Assembly: GCF_900747795.2 (NCBI RefSeq)
Contig: NC_041402.2
Coordinates: forward strand, 180,054,875-180,118,874
Length of the DNA stretch: 64,000 nucleotides
Reading direction: 5' to 3'
Source of the DNA: Erpetoichthys calabaricus
Taxonomy: Eukaryota > Chordata > Cladistia > Polypteriformes > Polypteridae
Part shown: positions 42,541-64,000 of the stretch, piece after piece
Numbering within the stretch: position 1 is the first letter of the stretch
Layout: every line of letters starts with the position of its first letter
Notes under the pieces: model-generated
What the model was told of the DNA's origin: nothing
Seen by the model: the letters and a program-made list of their open reading frames with translations, nothing else
Database searches by the model: none
Position numbers and translations under genes: made by a program

Positions 42541-43149
42541 AAAGGCCGTGTCACATTAGTCGACTTTTCAAGCAATTTTCATTTTTCGTAGCCTTCATTT
42601 ACATAATCGTAGCCTGTCGGAAGCGGTGGGCAGCGCTCCCATGAAGACGATCGCCTAATGTGACACACCCAACGACTGAGACCAACTAGTCTGAGACTGG
42701 CTACGATAAAGTAAAGCCTGTTTGATTGTCTCGTTAGTCTGATTGGCCGGCGCTATAAGCTGGAGAGCTGACAGCCAATGAATGTTCATCGGGAACTTCG
42801 ATCCATAGAATGTAGCCATGAGGAGCACGCATGTTCTGAAACAGAAATAGAAGGGAAGCCCATCTAACTGTAATGTCTCATATTTTACATACCACAATAG
42901 AATGGAAAAAATAATAATAATAAAGGGCAAAGATTGGTGCTGAACTCGCTGCAGCTGTCAACATTTCGTATGGCTCATCATGCAACACACTATTAAAATG
43001 GCGAACCACAGCTGTGCTGGATGATTGGGGTACAGTCCATAAATGTGATATGCGAATTTCAGACACGTTAATTTGTCATAGTGCAGTGACGAGATCGTCA
43101 AATCTGGCACACCCCACGGTAAAAAGCTGCGTAATGTGACACCGGCTTT
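42541..43149. mobile_element. TIR element, family unassigned
   Basis: The left end AAAGGCCGTGTCACATTAGT and the right end GCGTAATGTGACACCGGCTTT are imperfect inverted repeats, continuing with CGACTTTT against AAAAGCTGCG. It is 609 bp with no ORF of note. A TAA/TAC flank might be an eroded 3-bp duplication (Harbinger-like). Confidence 0.5.
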
Positions 43150-43427
43150 ACTTGCTTGCTTATGGCAGTCCATTGTTAACGATGATGATGATGACATTGC
43201 TGTTCATCATGGCTGTGTAAAGGCCAAGGCTTGTCCCATTGTGTTGCATTATGTTGCCCCTTTTCCCCTCTTTTTTTTTTTTTTTTTGCTCTTTTTCTGA
43301 ATAATTTTGCCTGTAAGTGCATGATACCATAATGGCAGACCGTGCTATTACAGTGATGATGACTGGATACAATATTCAGTCAAAGGAGTCCTCTTATAGT
43401 CTTTATACCTAATTTTCTGACCTCTCC

Positions 43428-43590
43428 ATCCCATGGCCGTCTTAACAGCATCATAGTCTCTCAGACAAAGTAGTGCGCTGGGACCCCTGTTTTGATAGCA
43501 AAACAGAAACAAACATAGGCAGCAGAAACATTGTGGGTCCCTATGCTCCTGGAGCCACCAGCCGGTGCCCATACATTAAATTGCCCATAT
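43428..43590. mobile_element. hAT-like MITE, copy of the 54409 family
   Basis: GGCCGTCTTAACAGCATCATAG, AGTAGTGCGCTGGGACCCCT and GGTGCCCATACATTAA match in reverse the element at 54409-54569. The right terminus is decayed. Confidence 0.5.
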
Positions 43591-44430
43591 AGAGAGTTTG
43601 CCCGGACCTGCAGTGCACTGGCATTTGCATGCACTGTCCCAACCAGTGCCGTTGCCTGTGAGCTGCTGGGGACTTGGGTGCAGCAGTAAAAAATATCAGA
43701 GTATAAAACACTGTGGGGGTCAGTTGGAGTGTGCCTTGGATTGTACCGTACTAGCAGCGGATCAAGACCAGCCTATGAAGAACAGTAAGAAGAGGAGATG
43801 AGCCCCAGATCTAAGTGCCGTCTCAGTGAATAGTGGTACAGGATTAATACCAAGTTAAAGTATGCGCACTTTTGCTTCGTGTTTCTCCTCACTTTGCTCA
43901 GCTGGACGCCTGATTGCCCATTAATGGAGACGCACCTGCAATTAACATCTCGTCCTCTCAGTTAACGAACGCCGCTGTACCCTCCTGTCAAAGAAGAGAG
44001 CACAGGGAAATAGTATGCCCTTAGGTAAACCTATTAAATGCAATCATTAAGATACATTAGAGCAAAATGAGTGTTGTTGTTGTTATTTTGAAAGTTATTC
44101 ACTTCAAGTGTACAAAAAGCCCCTGAAATCCCTACACGGAAAGTAATGACGGCGAGAGCTGCACGTTAGTAAAATCGTATCCGAAGCATGTAAAGGTTGA
44201 GAAACGCTGATATAAAGCTTAAGCTTTGCTGTGAAGTTTGGATGGCAATTAGGCATTCTTTATAAATGTTCTCCCACCTCTGTGTAGATATTTTACACGC
44301 TTTAGATTAATTTGGCTATTATAAAACCCAGGAGTATATACTAATTACAAATACCAGTTGTTCTGTATTATCCTAATTCTGTATGTAACTGGGAAATGAG
44401 TTACAGGCAGACCAGTATTTGCGACCCGAG
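43591..44430. other. Spacer
   Basis: GGTTGAGAAACGCTG near 44197-44211 resembles a hAT terminus. Otherwise nothing recognised. Confidence 0.3.
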
Positions 44431-44736
44431 TTTTCATAACAGTTTTAATCGCGCCCCCCTAAGGTTTTTTTTTTTTTGAAAGGAGCCCACTAATACCAAT
44501 TTGTTCTTTTTTAATTAATGATATATCATAGATGCATATTTTATTATACCTACTTAACTTTTATCGACATTTATCTAACTCTATATTTATTTTTTCTAGT
44601 ATCAGAATATAGTTTAAGTTAATTTATTTTGGTTTCAATAGATTTATTTTTCATATTTTCGATTCTTGTTTTCTTTTTTTCACATCATCGCGCCCCCCTA
44701 GGGGGGCCCGTCCCATAGTTTGAGAACCACTGCTCT
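44431..44736. mobile_element. Possible hAT MITE
   Basis: The right end CATAGTTTGAGAACCACTG is hAT-like, and CGCGCCCCCCTA occurs near both ends (44450 and 44691). No clear target duplication. Confidence 0.35.
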
Positions 44737-44907
44737 ATATAATACATTTTGTTCGGGATCTCATATCAGATCTGGAGGACACCAGCAAAGACACCTCCAC
44801 GCCAGTCCAAAGGGACACAGCATGGAAGAAACTGGCAGCCTCTGCATGCGCACTTTCCAAACCAGCGGCCGAGCAGCATTACCTAAAAAAGCGGATGAAA
44901 GTAATGT

Positions 44908-45180
44908 CAATGTCAAGTTATTTATATAGCACATTTAAAACAACATAGGAATGCTGTGGCCAAAGTGCTTTACAATAATAGAAGAAAAAACATACAATTA
45001 ACATAACATAAATAGAAATAAAATAAATGAACATAAATAAATAGAAGTAAGGGAGCCTGAAAGACAATTCCATGCAAGACATCAGAAAACGGCTATGCAA
45101 GAAGAGTTCGGGCTGTGGAGACACATAGCTGGTGCCGCTGCTCCCAAAGTTCTCAGAGCCTTTGACAATTTGCGACTTTT
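44908..45180. repeat. Dispersed fish repeat
   Basis: CAAGTTATTTATATAGCACA and AAAGTGCTTTACAATAATAG form a block common in fish genomes. A short related piece lies at 53948-53990 (TTTATATAGCGCTTTTCACA). Family not assigned. Confidence 0.4.
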
Positions 45181-47715
45181 AACTGAAAATGAATGGTTAA
45201 AAGTATGTTGATTCTTATTTTTCATATCACCTATATTATGTAATATTAATATTTCCATGCGTTGCTGGTCTTTTTCTATGGCATTGATTATGGCAATTTT
45301 GATTCAGCATCTCGCTATACTTTAGTACAAATATAATTGTGTTACGATATTTTTAATGGCATGTAAATTGTGGACAAGTAACAGACGTGAAAGAATCCAG
45401 AATTACAGTTGGGTGCCGAACGGGCTGCCCTGTTTAATACTCGCAGAAAAATTAAAAATAAACAGATGCACGATGACGCTTAAAGAAACAAAAACAGCCG
45501 AATCCGCGATGCTGGGCGTCAAACACAAAGGGTTTGTCTGGTTTTGGGAGACCTCCGTCTTACGGTGGCTCGAGTCCAAAGCGTATCACCTCATTTAGGG
45601 GGACTTCTGGTTTTATACACGCTCGGCTGGAAGGGGCGGAGCTCCACAGGAAAAGCCACATCTCACTGAGAGTCTTCTTGGCATTCTGGAGGGAAAAAGA
45701 GACCGTACAATACAATAGCGATAGCGCCCCCTCTCAGCCCGTAGTGGTATTGCATAAATAAGGAGATCCTGGAAAGCGATTTCCTTTAATGCACCTGTAT
45801 GACACAAAGTGACTTTTCTTATCCGTATTATTTTGTCTGATGCATGCGGAATTCATTTTGTAACATTACCCACCGCGTTAAGTCCATTACACCTACTCCT
45901 GAGTTAGTTGGTACTTTGTAGGTTTAAGTTAGTAGGTACTTTTTTCGCCTTCCCCGACTCTAAAAAGCACACTGCCACCCTGCCCAGTCTTAGTTTTGTT
46001 CCACTGCGAGTCCGAAGCTCTGATTTGGCAATGGCGATAATTCCCCAAAGGTAGTCTTTATACCGTAATTAAGACCAGGGAATGGTGAAACCGAACTGAC
46101 AGCACCCTGCAGATGACCCTGTCTGACCAGTACAGTATGGATGATTATTCCTGGCAAAATTAATTAAAGAAATAAATATGTAAATAAATAAATGTCCTGT
46201 AATATGTTACCATAAATAAACAAAAGCAAAATAATTTGTGAACATAACTAAACAATTACATAATAATCATACTGTGAATTATGTAATTACATAATCCTGT
46301 GAGTCTGTCTTTTATGTTTCTGCTGCTCTATGCTTTTGAATGTCCCCATGGGATTAATATAGTTAATCTAATTTAATCGAATCGAATCGAATCTCATCCT
46401 CATACTGTGATTATTTTTCTGTCTTTACAATGGAGACTTTTATACCAGGGAATTAAAAAGTCAGCATCCCTTCAATATAAAAATCCTATTGGTCATTCCA
46501 GAGTACATCACAGTTCTCCAGCCTTCTGCGGCCAGTTTTGGTAACATCTCAACTGCCAAATAAAATATCTTTATGGAAATAATTGTCTGCTGATGTGTCT
46601 GAAAAGTTGAAAAGGGCTCAGTAAATTCCATTTTAAAATCTCTTGGATCCATCTGGTGGACAATCTGGAAAACTACCACGGTTAACGTCTTTCATTCTTA
46701 TACTTAGCACAGTCTCCAACCCACTCAATCCAAATTCGAGGTCTTGGAAGGTCGTAGTCTCTCCCAGCAACACGGGGCTCAAAGCAGGAAGATGGCATGA
46801 CTCGCGTGATGCCAGTCCAGCTGAGGACATCGTTACAGTCACACACAGGATCAACTCGAAATCGTCAGTTAGCTTAAACTGCACAACTCGGGTGGGGCGT
46901 TTGGGGGGGTGCGCTTCCCAGAATGATGCAGTAGTGACCAGTCTGGATTGTATGCACAGCTTTGCAATTCAGATTCAGAACACTTTGTTGGCAGTATGTC
47001 AGCCTTGCAGACTTTGGTCTTGGTATTGGTGGTATACACACTAAATAATATAAACACCAGACAAGGTCAAGGTAAGCACCAGTAACGTGCTATGATTACA
47101 ACAAGAGGAGCAATTTCCTAGTGGAGAGCAAACTAACAAGAAGTATTAATGAAAACCAACACATGGAAAGCGGAGTATTCCGTGCACACATGACGAGACC
47201 TGGCGAGGGATCGGATTAGTAGGACGCACTTGATCAACTAATGAGCCTTCCGCTTGCATTGCTTTAAGTTTTTAGCGACGTTTTGCCATTGTAAAGTTCA
47301 AATTCCGACTGATCGTTACATGTTTATATGAAGCTTGGGTGCGTGTGTGTGTGTGTGTTTCTTTTCACTCGGAGTAATTCGTGGTATAATTTTCCATCCA
47401 GAATTAGTCTCTGACTTGCACCTGATGATTCCCGAAGGAAACAGAGCTCTGTGTGAGTCTAAACTAGAACGACCGCTCTCAGAGGACGGATAGATGGAAC
47501 ATCTCGTGATGGCGACACTGTGGCACTGCCTCCAAGATCTAGGGGTCTTAAAAAACAAAGGTGTCGTTTGGGGATCCATGGTTGGTTCCAAAAAGAACAG
47601 TCCACAGGAATGTTCCAGAAAAGAACCGTCCTTTATTTAGTTCCACAACAGACTCTATAGCCATAACAGATGATTACAGATTTGTGAAATGCCAAAATTT
47701 AAACGGACGTTGGAC
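45181..47715. other. Spacer upstream of SCN2B
   Basis: No gene recognised. Includes an AT/TAAA-rich stretch (46150-46290) and a GT run (47342-47359). The ORF at 46643-47044 (133 aa) shows no domain, signal or membrane segment. Confidence 0.35.
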
Positions 47716-47731
47716 TGTATCAATAACATAG

Positions 47732-47732
<1 letters not shown>

Positions 47733-47802
<70 letters not shown>

Positions 47803-47803
47803 G
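47733..47803. repeat. (GATA)n microsatellite
   Basis: A clean GATA run followed by GTGAAAGGCACCTTTATTAT. This joint recurs in reverse at 62600-62620 (AGTGCCTTTCACATCTATC), so the run is probably a retroposon tail. An (AAC/AAT)n tract follows at 47897-47950. Confidence 0.85.
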
Positions 47804-48119
47804 TGAAAGGCACCTTTATTATTTTTGTAGGGGTAATGGAGGTTGCAATTAAGACACAATGTGAATATCATATTTCTGTACGCATCGAGCTTAACAACAA
47901 CAACAATAATAATAATAATAATAACAACAATAATAATAACAATAATAGTAATAATGTTTGAACTAGCGGGCACGGTCACATTACCACTCCATTATGCGTA
48001 CTGTATTATAATACTCCCCAGCTTCATTACAAACTTATGTTCTCAGTTAGCTAACGTTAATCGAAACGTTGGAATAGTTTTACTGCTTATATTCTGAAAT
48101 CGAGTCCACTTTTGATTTA

Positions 48120-48328
48120 TATTCTTCTCTTGTGGTTCAAGAGTAAAATGTACGACGCCCTCCCGCTCTATTATGCATTGACGACAAACGTGAAATCAAC
48201 ACTACTCGCTCTGCTGCGGCTGCTGCCAGCCATATTAAACCGTCGAGATTGCATATCGGTCTTAAAAATAGGATTTATAAATTATTTTAAAAATGTATTT
48301 ATCTTTACAAAAGAGGAGCAGACTGTGG
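48120..48328 (+). promoter_or_regulatory. SCN2B: Likely SCN2B 5' UTR/promoter region
   Basis: Sequence directly upstream of the predicted SCN2B start, moderately CpG-bearing. No core promoter element stands out and the transcription start is unknown. Confidence 0.3.
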
Positions 48329-63920
<15,592 letters not shown>

Positions 63921-64000
63921 GTGAGTGAGTGAGTGAGAGAGTAAATGAGTGAGTGAGTGTGTACCAGTGACGTCATGGCTACGTGCCTGCTGGTATTTGT

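Noticed and set aside
45400-45440. GGGTGCCGAACGGGC as a retroviral primer-binding site
   Set aside because: No flanking terminal repeats or coding regions were seen; a chance resemblance.
46643-47044. 133-aa ORF as an extra Ig gene or JAML remnant
   Set aside because: It lacks an Ig cysteine/tryptophan pattern, leader or membrane segment.

Overview
The window is nuclear DNA from a vertebrate, almost certainly a ray-finned fish. It holds spliced genes with GT-AG introns, several Tc1-like transposons with TA target duplications, piggyBac, Helitron, hAT and LINE copies, V-SINE-like retroposons and long tetranucleotide microsatellites. The large repeat-filled introns (9 to 15 kb) would suit a big non-teleost genome such as a bichir or reedfish, but that is only a guess. 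No bacterial features, CRISPR arrays or rRNA genes were seen.

Three host genes lie in a row on the + strand. All encode type I membrane proteins with one V-type Ig domain. The first is MPZL2 (CDS 615-13721, 5 exons, 222 aa), the second MPZL3 (CDS 22007-40537, 6 exons, 254 aa), and the third the start of SCN2B (signal-peptide exon 48329-48380 and first Ig exon 63754-63920; the rest lies beyond the window). Their order and shared strand match what I recall of human 11q23.3 (MPZL2, MPZL3, JAML, SCN2B, SCN4B). I saw no JAML exon between MPZL3 and SCN2B. Each gene has a short signal exon ending in phase 1 and a 167-nt first Ig exon ending in phase 0. MPZL2 and MPZL3 also share a 211-nt second Ig exon, which points to an old tandem duplication.

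The rest is intron or spacer dominated by mobile DNA. MPZL2 intron 4 (4449-13627) holds two short Helitrons, one with a foldback element inside, a LINE reverse transcriptase fragment, and a piggyBac relic. A Tc1 element with a V-SINE inside it splits the piggyBac relic, and a Helitron-like block follows. The spacer 14170-21600 holds a minisatellite split by a Tc1, which is itself split by a 699-bp Helitron, plus two clean hAT MITEs. MPZL3 intron 1 holds a TTAA-flanked element with long terminal repeats containing a Tc1, which contains a piggyBac element. MPZL3 intron 2 holds a Tigger-like element, a degraded Tc1 and a retrozyme- or Penelope-like unit with a hammerhead ribozyme motif at 38391-38443. 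SCN2B intron 1 holds a nearly whole Tc1 inside a TCTA microsatellite, a LINE whose ORF2 end has been amplified into a higher-order tandem array, and a second large tandem duplication.

The host genes act at cell surfaces: MPZL2 and MPZL3 in adhesion or epithelial biology, SCN2B as a sodium-channel beta subunit. The most interesting non-gene signals are the hammerhead unit, the nested insertions that order the repeats in time, and the LINE-derived tandem array.
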